From an uncultured bacterium (GTDB lineage Bacteria; Bacillota; Clostridia; Lachnospirales; Lachnospiraceae), in contig CANCXX010000002.1 of the NCBI GenBank assembly GCA_947381965.1, forward strand, positions 62,001 through 126,000: a DNA stretch of 64,000 bases, written 5' to 3'. The position numbers and the translations under genes were made by a program. Numbering within the stretch: position 1 is the stretch's first letter; every line of letters starts with the position of its first letter. The notes beneath the pieces are model-generated. The model was not told where the DNA came from, did not search any database, and saw only the letters and a program-made list of their open reading frames with translations. This document shows, one piece after another, positions 1 to 7,810 of the stretch.

Positions 1-264
1 TCGCGTACTGCTATTGTCAAATCGGGAAATATCCACAGTCATTTTACGATTATAGCATACCTATAACTAAATTACCAGATTTTTTCTATGAAAACTTAGT
101 TTAAAACTAAACACTTTTACTTTTGCCAGCCAGTCTAAGGCACTTTTTACCTTGATTTTTCCTATCTCTTCTTTTATACTATTAATTGCCCGCAAAAAGT
201 AGGTTCCTGTCAAAAGAGCAGCCTTCAATTTATATCTGCGCCCAAATCCGCAGACAGGGCAGAA
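1..264. other. AT-rich upstream region, no gene seen
   Basis: No credible coding frame. A 13-bp palindrome TAGTTTAAAACTA lies at 97-109. Closer to the next gene, CCTGTC (206-211) can pair with GACAGG (253-258), giving a weak leader stem just before the Shine-Dalgarno of the S-component gene. I compared it by eye with the preQ1, THF and TPP riboswitch consensus and found no match. Confidence 0.4.
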
Positions 265-276
265 ATGAGGGATATT

Positions 277-855
277 ATGAAAAATAATGAAAAATTTTCA
301 ACCAGTCATCTGGTGCAGACCGCACTGCTGCTTGCCATTTGTATTGGGAGCCAGTATTTTAAAAACCTTTCCGTATATATTACAGGGCCAGTGGTAAATG
401 CCACCATTATTATTGCGGTTTTGGCCGTGGGGCTTTGGAGCGGGGTTCTTTTAAGCATTATCGCCCCGGTTACCGCCTTTTTCTTTACCGGCTCACCGAT
501 TATGGCTGCTATTCCCCTGATGTTTCCTGTAGTAATGGCCGGAAACATTATTTTGGCGGCAAGTGTCTGGTATTTCCAAAATAAACAAAATTTTAAATGG
601 AAGCTGCCTGCTGGTCTGGCCGCAGGTTCCATTTTAAAATCCGTTTTTATGGGAATTGTGGTTGTGCTGGTTATTCTTCCCATTTTCGGCGGAAATATAG
701 CTTCCCGGCTTCCCAAACCGGAGGCGCTGCCCAAGGTTCTTTCCACTGCAAGAATAACCTTTTCGGTTACCCAGCTGGTGACAGCGCTGATAGGCAGTCT
801 GCTTGCTTACTTAATCTGGATACCTTTACAAAAATACCTGAAAAACGGGGAGTAA
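277..855 (+). CDS. ECF transporter S component (solitary)
   Basis: Predicted substrate-binding membrane subunit of an energy-coupling factor vitamin transporter. The protein is about 192 aa, almost wholly hydrophobic, with about six membrane segments and a short charged N-terminus (MKNNEKF). The pattern fits S components: a hydrophobic first helix, a Gly/Pro-rich second loop (GPVVNAT) and a late TFSVTQLV helix. I chose the ATG at 277 because GAGG lies 6-7 nt before it; an in-frame ATG at 265 has no comparable site. No EcfA/EcfT genes adjoin it, so it probably borrows a shared energising module, perhaps the one encoded at 14.8-17.4 kb. The substrate cannot be read from the sequence. Confidence 0.75.
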   Translation: MKNNEKFSTSHLVQTALLLAICIGSQYFKNLSVYITGPVVNATIIIAVLAVGLWSGVLLSIIAPVTAFFFTGSPIMAAIPLMFPVVMAGNIILAASVWYFQNKQNFKWKLPAGLAAGSILKSVFMGIVVVLVILPIFGGNIASRLPKPEALPKVLSTARITFSVTQLVTALIGSLLAYLIWIPLQKYLKNGE

Positions 856-905
856 CTGTATTTTCAAATATGTGAAAAGCTGATATGTCCTTTATGTAAA
901 AAACA

Positions 906-938
906 GCCCGCCTGCCTCCCGCAGACGGGCCATTTTTT
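906..938. terminator. Bidirectional intrinsic terminator
   Basis: GCCCGCCTGC (906-915) pairs with GCAGACGGGC (921-930) with one mismatch around a 5-nt loop. It is followed by TTTTTT on the + strand and preceded by AAAAAA, so it also works on the - strand. It separates the S-component gene from the convergent SASP gene. Confidence 0.85.
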
Positions 939-962
939 AATTATAAATCGCAAAGCCTTTTG

Positions 963-1163
963 TTATTTCATCATTTCTTCTTGCTTTTTGATCATTCTAC
1001 GAACCATTTCACCGCCAATTGATCCGGCTTCCTTGGATGTTAAGTCACCATTGTAACCCTCTTTTAAGTTAACACCAAGCTCAGAAGCAACTTCTGTTTT
1101 GAAACGATCCATAGCTGCCTTAGCTTCTGGAACTTCTACTCTATTAGATTTGCTGCTAGCCAT
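963..1163 (-). CDS. Alpha/beta-type small acid-soluble spore protein
   Basis: DNA-binding spore core protein that coats and protects DNA in the forespore and is degraded by the germination protease Gpr at outgrowth. The 66-aa protein carries the family hallmarks: the Gpr cleavage site TEVASELGV, then the second helix with GGEMVRRMI. The start is the ATG at 1163, with GGAGG 8 nt upstream; a GTG three codons earlier overlaps the SD. A CATAATA stretch on the minus strand (1315-1321) resembles a sigma-G -10 box, but no good -35 lies at the right distance, so the promoter is unproven. Monocistronic, upstream of a strong terminator. Confidence 0.95.
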   Translation of the reverse strand: MASSKSNRVEVPEAKAAMDRFKTEVASELGVNLKEGYNGDLTSKEAGSIGGEMVRRMIKKQEEMMK

Positions 1164-1205
1164 CTTTTTCACCTCCGTTAATTATTTTTGACCGCTGTTG
1201 CAGTC

Positions 1206-1245
1206 CTTTGGGATAAGCTTTTAAAGATTTTTGCTTATCCCAAAG
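1206..1245. repeat. 13-bp perfect inverted repeat upstream of SASP gene
   Basis: CTTTGGGATAAGC (1206-1218) and GCTTATCCCAAAG (1233-1245) form a perfect 13-bp stem with a 14-nt loop, about 40 nt before the SASP start codon. No T-run follows on either strand, so it is not a standard terminator. It would sit in the 5' leader of the SASP mRNA. Confidence 0.7.
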
Positions 1246-1335
1246 ATTTCTCTCTGTTCAAAGCTTTTTCTTTATCACTTATCTTGTTCATAGTATTAAC
1301 GGTGTTTGGAAAATTATTATGGTAAGTTTTTCCGT

Positions 1336-1368
1336 AAAAAAATGTTTAGAAGCTATTCAAAAGCTTCT
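1336..1368 (-). terminator. greA intrinsic terminator overlapping its 3' end
   Basis: On the minus strand AGAAGCT (1368-1362) pairs with AGCTTCT (1354-1348), followed by a run of seven T (1342-1336). The ascending arm lies inside the last codons of greA. Confidence 0.8.
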
Positions 1369-1860
1369 TATTTTGTCGCTGCCATCGTCCTTAGTATTTT
1401 CAATTGACTTTACAATTAAATAATATCCGTAGTCAGCGTTAACCTGCACATACACCCGGTCGCCTGCTTTATGTCCCATAAGCGCTTTGCCAATGGGTGA
1501 TTCAATGCTCACAAGTCCTTCCAGAGAATTTCCGCGCATAGTCGTAACAATTTTATATTTTTCAATGGAACCGTCTTCCTCAAATTCTACTTCCACTGTA
1601 TTATTCATACCTATTTCATCTTCGCTGGAATCATCCGGTATTACCTGGGCAGTCTTAATCATTTTCTCCAGAAAACGGATACGGCTCTCATTTTTATTTT
1701 TTTCTCTTTTTGCAGCATAGTATTCAAAGTTTTCGCTTAAATCGCCCTGGGCCCTGGCTTCCTTTACTGACTCAAGCAGCCTTGGACGGATTACCAGCTT
1801 TCTTTCCTCTATTTCTGCCTCCATAGCGTCAATATCTTTCTGTGTTAACTGATTAAACAT
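1357..1860 (-). CDS. greA: GreA-type transcription elongation factor
   Basis: Binds the secondary channel of RNA polymerase and stimulates transcript cleavage to rescue backtracked complexes. The 167-aa protein has the N-terminal coiled coil with the acidic tip motif QGDLSENFEYY; the two catalytic acidic residues are D40 and E43. It is followed by the C-terminal FKBP-like domain with the SPIGKALMGHKAGD signature near residue 125. The length is close to the usual 158 aa, with a slightly long C-terminal tail (DDGSDKIRSF). An AGGA Shine-Dalgarno lies 9-12 nt before the ATG. The gene ends in its own terminator. Confidence 0.95.
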   Translation of the reverse strand: MFNQLTQKDIDAMEAEIEERKLVIRPRLLESVKEARAQGDLSENFEYYAAKREKNKNESRIRFLEKMIKTAQVIPDDSSEDEIGMNNTVEVEFEEDGSIEKYKIVTTMRGNSLEGLVSIESPIGKALMGHKAGDRVYVQVNADYGYYLIVKSIENTKDDGSDKIRSF

Positions 1861-1893
1861 TTCCTGCCAGTTCCTTTCTCTTTTATGTTTCTT

Positions 1894-2346
1894 TTACCGG
1901 AAACTGTTTCCAATCCCCATGCCGCCTGCTTCTAGCTGGACAGTAACAAGTTTTCTGCAAAGATACTGAATCAGATCCTTCCGGGTTATCAGCCCGATAA
2001 ACCGTTCCCTGTCATCAATCACCGGAACAAAATTCTGGTTCATTGCCTTGTTCAGCAGATTTTCCATATCCACATCCACATCTACCGGCTCATTGTCATA
2101 TCTGCGCGCCACATGCAGAATCGGTATTTCTTCTGCCTGCCGTATGGATAAATCTCCATAATCCTTAATATACCAGAGCAAATCCCCTTCTGTCAGTGTC
2201 CCAATATATCTTCCGTCCTTTTTCGCTATAATCGGTATTGCGGAATACTTATGGTTTTCCATTTTTTCAAGAACCTGCCGCAAAGTGTCTGTATCATACA
2301 CATAAGCCACTTCACTTTTCGGCGTCAAAAAAAACAATATATTCAT
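1894..2346 (-). CDS. CBS-pair protein, DarB/CbpB-like
   Basis: A 150-aa protein made of two CBS motifs in tandem and nothing else. The first covers about residues 1-70 (DTDTLRQVLEKM, YSAIPIIAKKDGRYIGTLTEGDL), the second about 75-135 (FVPVIDDRERFIGLITRKDLI). Stand-alone CBS pairs of this length in Firmicutes include DarB/CbpB, which bind cyclic di-AMP and in the apo form activate Rel or pyruvate carboxylase. By layout this could be that orthologue, but the ligand is inferred. It lies 33 bp upstream of greA on the same strand and may be cotranscribed. GGGGG lies 6 nt before the ATG. Confidence 0.8.
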   Translation of the reverse strand: MNILFFLTPKSEVAYVYDTDTLRQVLEKMENHKYSAIPIIAKKDGRYIGTLTEGDLLWYIKDYGDLSIRQAEEIPILHVARRYDNEPVDVDVDMENLLNKAMNQNFVPVIDDRERFIGLITRKDLIQYLCRKLVTVQLEAGGMGIGNSFR

Positions 2347-2515
2347 TTATTACCCCCGCACACCACAGACCGGACAGATCTGCAGTATTGCATAAAAGCC
2401 ATCGCCTGAAAACTCGTTATTTTAAATCCGCCTTCCGCATCCCCAAGCCTTCGCTGCTGCACTGCTTCAATAGCCATTTAAATATCCAATATTTTCAGAC
2501 ATAATCCCTTGTGCC

Positions 2516-3067
2516 TTAATTTATGTAAACAATTTTTTCTGCAAGTGCCCTGCTCTCTTCCCTGCCCTTCAAACAAGCCACAATTTCCAGCCCAAAATCA
2601 ATGGCGCATCCCATACCTCTTCCTGTAATAATGTTTCCATCTCTTACTGCCGGATCATATACAACCTGCGCGCCTTCCAGCTGGTCTTCAAATCCCGGAT
2701 AAGCAATAGCCTTTTTTCCTTTTAACAGACCCCTGTGCCCTAATATGGAAGGAGCTGCGCAGATGGCGCACACAAATTTACCCGCCGATGCAAAAGCATC
2801 TACCTGTTTCATTAAAAATTCACAGGCTTCCAGATTTTTCGTTCCCGGCATTCCTCCTGGCAGCACAATCATGTCCACACCATCAAAATCCACTTCTTCA
2901 ATCAACCTGTCCATCTCCACTTTAATCTTGTGGGAGCCAGTCACTGTCTTTTCCCCTGTAACAGACACCATATCTGTTTCTATCCCCTGCCGGCGCAGAA
3001 GATCAACTACAGTAAGCGCCTCTATTTCCTCATAACCTGTTCCAAAAAAAACACATACTTTACTCAT
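2516..3067 (-). CDS. DJ-1/PfpI family protein (ThiJ/YajL type)
   Basis: A 183-aa class I glutamine-amidotransferase-like protein of the DJ-1 superfamily, whose members act in protein deglycation, oxidative stress or as chaperones. Visible marks are the N-terminal GTGYEEIEALTVVDLLRR (the conserved Glu of the nucleophile elbow environment), VLPGGMPGTKNL, and the nucleophile cysteine in ICAAPS. The start is the ATG at 3067, with AGGCGG about 8 nt upstream; a TTG two codons earlier is less likely. The real substrate is unknown. It is separated from the downstream CBS gene by a 169-bp gap with no recognisable feature. Confidence 0.9.
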   Translation of the reverse strand: MSKVCVFFGTGYEEIEALTVVDLLRRQGIETDMVSVTGEKTVTGSHKIKVEMDRLIEEVDFDGVDMIVLPGGMPGTKNLEACEFLMKQVDAFASAGKFVCAICAAPSILGHRGLLKGKKAIAYPGFEDQLEGAQVVYDPAVRDGNIITGRGMGCAIDFGLEIVACLKGREESRALAEKIVYIN

Positions 3068-3187
3068 ATTCAATCCGCCTTTTTACAATATTTTACTGTT
3101 CACCGAAACAGACAAAAAAGAAGTTTCCGTCATTTCTGTGAACAGTAACATTTTACCATTATTTATATTCAATTTCCAATTAATGAT

Positions 3188-3216
3188 TTGTAAATTTTCT
3201 TAAGGAATATTATAAT
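3188..3216 (+). promoter_or_regulatory. Sigma-A promoter of the CYTH gene
   Basis: TTGTAA (3188-3193), 17-bp spacer, TATAAT (3211-3216), about 60 nt before the chosen start codon. Confidence 0.75.
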
Positions 3217-3276
3217 AATTTTATGAACAGCCCCACATACTTTACAAAAATTTATGAATTGGAAGGAACAAATTCT

Positions 3277-3768
3277 ATGGAAATTGAACGAAAATTTTTA
3301 ATAAAAAAAATACCCGAAAACCTGTCGTCCTTTCCCTGCCTTATCATTGAACAGGCTTATCTTTGCACCAGCCCTGTGGTCCGCATCCGCAGACAGGAGG
3401 AAGAATATTACCTGACTTATAAAGGAAAGGGGCTGATGGCAAGAGAAGAATACAACCTGCCGTTAAACAGGGACGCTTACTTACATCTGCTTTCCAAAGC
3501 GGATGGCAATATCATTTCCAAAAAAAGATATTTGATTCCCATTGACAAGCCTGCTTTTAGAGAAAGCTTCCCCTGCCCGGCGGAAGGTTTAAATTTAACC
3601 CTTGAGCTGGATGTTTTTGATGCGCCCTTTGCCCCTCTTATCCTTGGGGAGGTGGAGTTTCCCGATATTGAAACTGCCAAAGCCTTTCTGCCTCCCTCAT
3701 GGCTGGGTGAGGATGTGACAGACGATCCCGAATATCATAACTCCACCATGTCCAAAAAGCCTTTTTAA
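3277..3768 (+). CDS. CYTH domain protein
   Basis: A 163-aa member of the CYTH (CyaB-thiamine triphosphatase) superfamily, which hydrolyse or use triphosphate substrates inside an eight-stranded tunnel with two metals. The signature ExExK is at the extreme N-terminus (MEIERKFLI). Inward-facing charged residues follow (VVRIRRQEEEYYLTYKGKG, LTLELDVF, LGEVEF). The start at 3277 is set by this motif and by GGAAGGA upstream; the frame opens 18 codons earlier without support. Small bacterial members are usually inorganic triphosphatases, so that is the likeliest activity (inference). Monocistronic; the stop lies 4 bp from the end of convergent malQ. Confidence 0.9.
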   Translation: MEIERKFLIKKIPENLSSFPCLIIEQAYLCTSPVVRIRRQEEEYYLTYKGKGLMAREEYNLPLNRDAYLHLLSKADGNIISKKRYLIPIDKPAFRESFPCPAEGLNLTLELDVFDAPFAPLILGEVEFPDIETAKAFLPPSWLGEDVTDDPEYHNSTMSKKPF

Positions 3769-3772
3769 AAAA

Positions 3773-5251
3773 TTACCTTACACGCCCATAGGTCCTGCAA
3801 AGCTCACAAATTTTTTGGGCAAGGCCTTCTTCTAACTGCCCCCTGACCATACGCCATTTCCAGTTGTCTCCAAGGGTAGAGGGCACATTAATCCGGGCTT
3901 CACCGCCAAGCTCCAGATAATCCTGCATGGGAATCACCGCTGTGTCTGACACACTGGCTACTGCTGCGCGGATAAAGTTCCACACCAGCTCCTTATTGCT
4001 TCTGATATCCAAATACTGTCTGGCAAAGCTGCGGTCCTTCCGGCTGATAGCCTGATACCAGCCCAAAGTCGTATCATTGTCATGGGTGCCTGTATACACA
4101 ACGGAATTAGCCGTATAATTGTGAGGCAGATAGTCATTTTTTTCTCTGGAGTCAAAGGCAAACTGCAGAACTTTCATTCCCGGATAGCCAGTTTTTTTCA
4201 AAAGCTTTCCAACAGAAGGCGTCAGGAATCCAAGATCTTCAGCAATTACAGGTTTATTTCCGATTTTCTGCTTCATAACCTTAAACAAATCGTACCCTGG
4301 TCCCTTCTCCCATTTGCCAAATTCCGCTGTCTCATCCCCAAAAGGAATGTTATAGTATTCATCAAACCCCCTGAAATGATCGATCCTTACCACATCGTAG
4401 AGTTTATAGCAATAGGAAATTCTCTTCATCCACCACTCATATCCTGTCTCCTTGTGATACTCCCAGCGGTAAAGAGGATTTCCCCAAAGCTGCCCCGTAG
4501 CGGAAAAAGAATCAGGCGGGCAGCCTGCCACACCAGTCGGAAGCCCTGCTTCGTCCAACTGGAACAATTCCGGATTCGCCCAGGTATCTGCACTGTCAAA
4601 GGCTACATAAATCGGAATATCGCCAATAATCTTAATTTCCTTGTCATTGGCATATTTTTTCAGCTTTGTCCACTGGATATTAAACATATACTGCTGGAAC
4701 TCATAAAATGCAATCTGGTCCCTGAACTGTTCTTTATATCTTGCAAGAGCTTCCGGCTTCCTAAGCCGGATATCTTCCTCCCACTCTGACCAGCTTTTCC
4801 CCTCGTAAGAGTCTTTAACCGCCATATAAAGGGCATAATCCGGGAGCCAGAAATCATTTTCAGCCACAAAAGCATTAAAATCCTCATCTTCCTCAATCCT
4901 GCTGTTCTGGAAAGCTTCCTCCAGTACCTTAAAACGGGACAGGTAAATTTTTTCATAATCCACATAGGCCTCGCTGCCGCCCCAGTCACAGTCTTCACAG
5001 GTCTGTCTGGTAATCAGTCCCGCTTCAACCAGCTCTTCCAAATCTATGTAATAGGGATTTCCCGCAAAGGTGGAAAAAGACTGATAAGGGGAGTCCCCGT
5101 AGCCAGTAGGTCCCAGTGGCAATATCTGCCAGTATGACTGCCCCGCCTCCTCAAGAAAATCCACAAATTCATAGGCCTCTTTTGAAAAAGTTCCGATTCC
5201 ATAGGCCGACGGAATGCTGGATATCGGCAATAAAATTCCGCACGCTCTCAT
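3773..5251 (-). CDS. malQ: 4-alpha-glucanotransferase (amylomaltase)
   Basis: GH77 enzyme that moves alpha-1,4-glucan segments between maltodextrins, so short oligosaccharides can be used by phosphorylase. The 492 aa match the usual length of about 500. Motifs: the nucleophile region VVRIDHFRGFDEYY, the general acid in VIAEDLGFL, and the transition-state pair in GTHDNDT. The N-terminal LPISSIPSAYGIG is typical. AAAGGAG precedes the ATG. A LacI-type operator lies 270 bp upstream, beyond an inserted repeat (see 5334-5495), so sugar-responsive repression is likely. The GH31 glucosidase at 29.4 kb would complement it in starch use. Confidence 0.97.
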   Translation of the reverse strand: MRACGILLPISSIPSAYGIGTFSKEAYEFVDFLEEAGQSYWQILPLGPTGYGDSPYQSFSTFAGNPYYIDLEELVEAGLITRQTCEDCDWGGSEAYVDYEKIYLSRFKVLEEAFQNSRIEEDEDFNAFVAENDFWLPDYALYMAVKDSYEGKSWSEWEEDIRLRKPEALARYKEQFRDQIAFYEFQQYMFNIQWTKLKKYANDKEIKIIGDIPIYVAFDSADTWANPELFQLDEAGLPTGVAGCPPDSFSATGQLWGNPLYRWEYHKETGYEWWMKRISYCYKLYDVVRIDHFRGFDEYYNIPFGDETAEFGKWEKGPGYDLFKVMKQKIGNKPVIAEDLGFLTPSVGKLLKKTGYPGMKVLQFAFDSREKNDYLPHNYTANSVVYTGTHDNDTTLGWYQAISRKDRSFARQYLDIRSNKELVWNFIRAAVASVSDTAVIPMQDYLELGGEARINVPSTLGDNWKWRMVRGQLEEGLAQKICELCRTYGRVR

Positions 5252-5333
5252 TTCTGTTCTCCTTTTTACTTAAATTGCTCACAAATAACCTTTATAACCT
5301 AAACCTGACAGACATACTGCCATGAGATTCCCC

Positions 5334-5495
5334 AGAGCGTGTTTGAAAAATGCTTCCCAGCAGATGTACGTCACAATTTGTGGGAGATTTGTGCCAAATG
5401 AAGGGCGCATAGCGGGCTATGTAACCTGAATTTGGCGCAAATATCACGCAAAGTGGGGCGTGCAGATGTTGGAAATGATTTTTCAAACACGCTCT
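5334..5495. repeat. Palindromic dispersed element, copy 1 (AGAGCGTGTTTGAAAA ends)
   Basis: The two ends are 18-bp inverted copies: AGAGCGTGTTTGAAAAAT from 5334 and its complement ending at 5495. The interior also folds: TTTGTGGGAGATTTG at about 5380 faces CAAATATCACGCAAA at about 5440, with an apical CATAGC/GCTATG loop. Related copies are at 63784-63958 (full) and 7753-7810 (deleted). There is no coding capacity, so this is a MITE or structured intergenic repeat. No clear target duplication is visible. Confidence 0.85.
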
Positions 5496-5521
5496 AGGCT
5501 CACTGTTCTGGTTATCTGTTA

Positions 5522-5537
5522 TTGGTAACGTTTCCAA
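5522..5537. promoter_or_regulatory. LacI-family operator for malQ
   Basis: TTGGTAACGTTTCCAA is a CG-centred palindrome with one mismatched pair, typical of MalR/LacI-type or CcpA (cre-like) sites. A TATAGT -10 candidate lies directly upstream on the minus strand (5543-5538) with a weak -35, so a bound repressor would cover the transcription start. Confidence 0.6.
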
Positions 5538-5550
5538 ACTATATAAAAAG

Positions 5551-5585
5551 AATACCACTTGTAGTTAAAATTTACAAGTGGTATT
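5551..5585 (-). terminator. thiT intrinsic terminator
   Basis: AATACCACTTGTA (5551-5563) and TACAAGTGGTATT (5573-5585) form a perfect 13-bp stem. On the minus strand it is followed by CTTTTTATA. It ends the thiT unit just before the malQ promoter. Confidence 0.85.
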
Positions 5586-5649
5586 GAAACTTCCAGCAAA
5601 AAAGTTTCGAAAAAGAATTTCGTTTCGAAAACAGCTGTGGTATATTTTG

Positions 5650-6339
5650 TCAAACTCCATTGGGCTCCGCAGCCATAGCTTTTATCTTCTTAATCCCATG
5701 ATTTACCGGAGGAAGCATCAAAACCGCTACTGTGACCAACGCTTCCAGCCCCAGATATGCCCCGTTATATACCAGTGAATACACAGGCGCTGACATATGA
5801 AAGCTGGACCCATAGCTTCCAAAAAATATCATTCCTGATAAAAATGTAAAGAAGTATCTTCCCAAAACCCCCAAAAGGTATCCCAAAACCAGCCCATGCT
5901 TTTTATTGGAAAATACGCCTGAAAGACCCAACGCTCCAAAAGCAAGCAGATAGTCTGTCAGCATCTGTGGAATGCTGATAATATAGGGGTCAACCACCAG
6001 CTGTAAAAAGCCGTAAGCCACTGCCGACAGCAGCCCGCCCCGCAGCCCGAACATATAACCGGTCAGACAGATAAACAGCATGCTGCACAAAGTCACACTT
6101 CCCCCCATCGGCATATCTATCAGCTTAATCATGCTTGTAACCATGGCAAGGGCCATAGCCATGGCTGAAAATGCCAACTGTCTGGCGCTTACCTTTTTCT
6201 TTCCATCCCTGCCGCTGAATACACAGCCAATAAGGAGAATGAGAATCATAATGGCCACCAACGCCCCATATCCAGCCCCGGTCAGCTCAAAATAGTTTCC
6301 CCATTCATCATCAATAATTTCCTTTGCAAAAAAAGACAT
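5650..6339 (-). CDS. thiT: Thiamine ECF transporter S component ThiT
   Basis: Membrane subunit that binds thiamine and docks on a shared EcfA-EcfA'-EcfT module. It has 229 aa: a first helix at about 25-43 after a hydrophilic start, a cytosolic linker (GRDGKKKVSARQLAF), then the six-helix S-component core. The core carries the ThiT-type motifs SMIKLIDMPMGGSVT and YSLVYNGAYLGLEAL. The TPP riboswitch directly upstream supports the substrate assignment. The start ATG follows AAGGAGG; that SD is held in a hairpin (6346-6368). No energising genes adjoin it, as expected for a group II S component. Confidence 0.93.
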   Translation of the reverse strand: MSFFAKEIIDDEWGNYFELTGAGYGALVAIMILILLIGCVFSGRDGKKKVSARQLAFSAMAMALAMVTSMIKLIDMPMGGSVTLCSMLFICLTGYMFGLRGGLLSAVAYGFLQLVVDPYIISIPQMLTDYLLAFGALGLSGVFSNKKHGLVLGYLLGVLGRYFFTFLSGMIFFGSYGSSFHMSAPVYSLVYNGAYLGLEALVTVAVLMLPPVNHGIKKIKAMAAEPNGV

Positions 6340-6345
6340 AAAAAA

Positions 6346-6368
6346 CCTCCTTGTTTTATCACAGGAGG
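6346..6368 (-). promoter_or_regulatory. Hairpin covering the thiT Shine-Dalgarno
   Basis: In the transcript CCTCCT (6368-6363) pairs with AGGAGG (6351-6346), the thiT Shine-Dalgarno, across an 11-nt loop. The stem is followed at once by TTTTTT and the ATG. It can act as an SD-sequestering stem or a short terminator, so it is the likely expression platform of the upstream riboswitch. Confidence 0.6.
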
Positions 6369-6497
6369 AGATGGCTTGCTTTATAGATAGGTGAATTTAT
6401 GGAATTGTGTTTTCCCATAAAAGACAAAACACCGGTCATTGCTATAATACTGATCTGTCCATGCCGGAAACGCGAATGTCAGTATTCAAACCAAAAG

Positions 6498-6539
6498 TCT
6501 GCTTCCATAAAATCTGCTTCTATAAAACCTGCTTCCCTA
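6498..6539. repeat. Three tandem degenerate 15-mers after the TPP aptamer
   Basis: On the + strand three units of the form tCTGCTTCyATAAAA follow each other. The third is the 3' end of the aptamer P1 strand (CCTGCTTCCCTAC). The other two look like duplications of that closing strand. Confidence 0.6.
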
Positions 6540-6624
6540 CGCCGGTATTATCCGGTTCAGGTGATGAGGGTCAGCATATGGCCCCTTTCCGGATCCATAT
6601 GCACTCTCAGCGAATGCTCCCCTA
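6531..6624 (-). ncRNA. TPP riboswitch (THI box)
   Basis: On the minus strand the conserved aptamer elements appear in order: GGGGAGC opening P1, CTGAGAGTG (pyrimidine sensor), GACCC, and CCTGAACCGGATAATACCGG, ending with GTAGGGAAGC. It represses the downstream thiT gene when thiamine pyrophosphate is bound. About 190 nt separate aptamer and gene. Confidence 0.96.
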
Positions 6625-6798
6625 GCGATTTATTTATTTTTGTTAAGGATATACTTTTGCGGAGGATTTGTCAACTGTTAATTGGATATGAACAAGGAAA
6701 TATGTATTCGAAAGGGAAAAATCCTTTTATAATCTCCACTGTTTCCATGCCTCTTAATTTATGGTATATTAAATGAAAGAAAAAAGGAGGAATATCTA

Positions 6799-7674
6799 AT
6801 GGTAATCTTATTTTTGAGTATTTTAATTATTTTCATAGTATATTTTTTTAAGAAAAAACAATATGAAAAAACGGAATATTACCATCAAACCAAAAATGCC
6901 TATATGAATGTTTGGTTAAATAAGGGGCTTTTGGGAGAATTTTTCACATATAAATACCTGAAATCACTTGAGGGATACAAACGGTATTTGTTTAATTTAT
7001 ATATACCCAAAAATAATGGAGAAACCACGGAATTAGATGTTGTTCTTTTACATGAATCGGGTATATATGTATTTGAATCCAAAAATTACAGCGGATGGAT
7101 TTTTGGTACGGAATCCCAGCAGTATTGGACCCAGACTCTGCCTGCCGGAAGAACCCGGTCACAGAAAAAACAATTTTACAATCCAATTTTACAAAACAAA
7201 GGGCATCTAAAATGGCTTCAGGCATTTCTCGCGGATCAGACACTGCCATTTTATTCTTATATCGTATTTAGTGACCGTTGTACCTTAAAAAATGTTACTT
7301 TAACAAGCGGAAAGCATTATGTTGTTAACCGGTACAATCTTCTTTCTGCAGTTCGTCAAAACGCTGCAAAGGCAGGCATACAATTATCAACAGGCAAAAT
7401 TGATGCTTTATTTGAAAAACTGTATCCTCTTACACAAGTAGATGAAGCCCGGAAAATAATGCACATTAGAAATATTCAGCAAAAAGCTCAGAATAATACT
7501 TCACAAATTCCCCCTACAACAACCGCAACTCCAAATACTGAAAAAGCAGTATGTCCCCGCTGCGGTGGAAAGCTAGTTATGCGTGTGGCTTCCAGGGGAA
7601 ATAATCAAGGGAAAAAATTTTGGGGATGTTCTAATTATCCGAAATGTAAATACATAAAAAATCTGTCCGATTAA
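6799..7674 (+). CDS. Membrane-anchored NERD-domain protein with C4 zinc finger
   Basis: A 291-aa protein with one N-terminal membrane helix (residues 2-17) and a basic KKKQYEK stop-transfer. A NERD (nuclease-related) domain follows at about 40-160, with GLLGEFFTYKYL, ELDVVLLHESGIYVFESKNYSG (the D and ExK of the nuclease fold) and a late Q/R-rich strand. The C-terminal zinc finger (about 251-288, CPRCGGKL ... FWGCSNYPKCKY) is of the topoisomerase I type. It is noticeably more AT-rich than its neighbours. The architecture is widespread but its role is not settled; DNA processing at the membrane is inference. AAAGGAGG precedes the ATG. Confidence 0.9.
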   Translation: MVILFLSILIIFIVYFFKKKQYEKTEYYHQTKNAYMNVWLNKGLLGEFFTYKYLKSLEGYKRYLFNLYIPKNNGETTELDVVLLHESGIYVFESKNYSGWIFGTESQQYWTQTLPAGRTRSQKKQFYNPILQNKGHLKWLQAFLADQTLPFYSYIVFSDRCTLKNVTLTSGKHYVVNRYNLLSAVRQNAAKAGIQLSTGKIDALFEKLYPLTQVDEARKIMHIRNIQQKAQNNTSQIPPTTTATPNTEKAVCPRCGGKLVMRVASRGNNQGKKFWGCSNYPKCKYIKNLSD

Positions 7675-7677
7675 TAT

Positions 7678-7704
7678 AAAAGGTCAGAACAAGAAACCTT
7701 TTTT
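7678..7704 (+). terminator. Terminator of the NERD gene
   Basis: AAAAGGT (7678-7684) pairs with ACCTTTT (7696-7702), ending in a T-run, 4 bp after the stop codon. Confidence 0.75.
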
Positions 7705-7752
7705 ATATTGTTCAATCCCTATTTAGAATAAGCCATCTTGACAGGGATTGCC

Positions 7753-7810
7753 AGAGCTTGTTTGAAAATTGTGCCTCACATCTAACAGAGGGCATCTTTC
7801 AAACACGCTC
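7753..7810. repeat. Palindromic dispersed element, deleted copy
   Basis: AGAGCTTGTTTGAAAAT at the left faces TTTCAAACACGCTC at the right, with only about 28 nt between. These are the same ends as the 162-bp element at 5334, but the interior is missing. The rest of the gap 7675-7990 holds only the NERD terminator and no gene. Confidence 0.75.

Noticed and set aside
150..264. Possible preQ1 or THF riboswitch before the first S component
   Set aside because: Neither consensus core is present; only a weak 6-bp stem is visible.
4082..4789. 235-codon plus frame inside malQ
   Set aside because: Antisense shadow of a conserved enzyme; no SD and unlikely composition.
6498..6539. Three short tandem units considered as a CRISPR remnant
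   Set aside because: No spacers, the unit is only about 15 nt, and it derives from the riboswitch closing strand.
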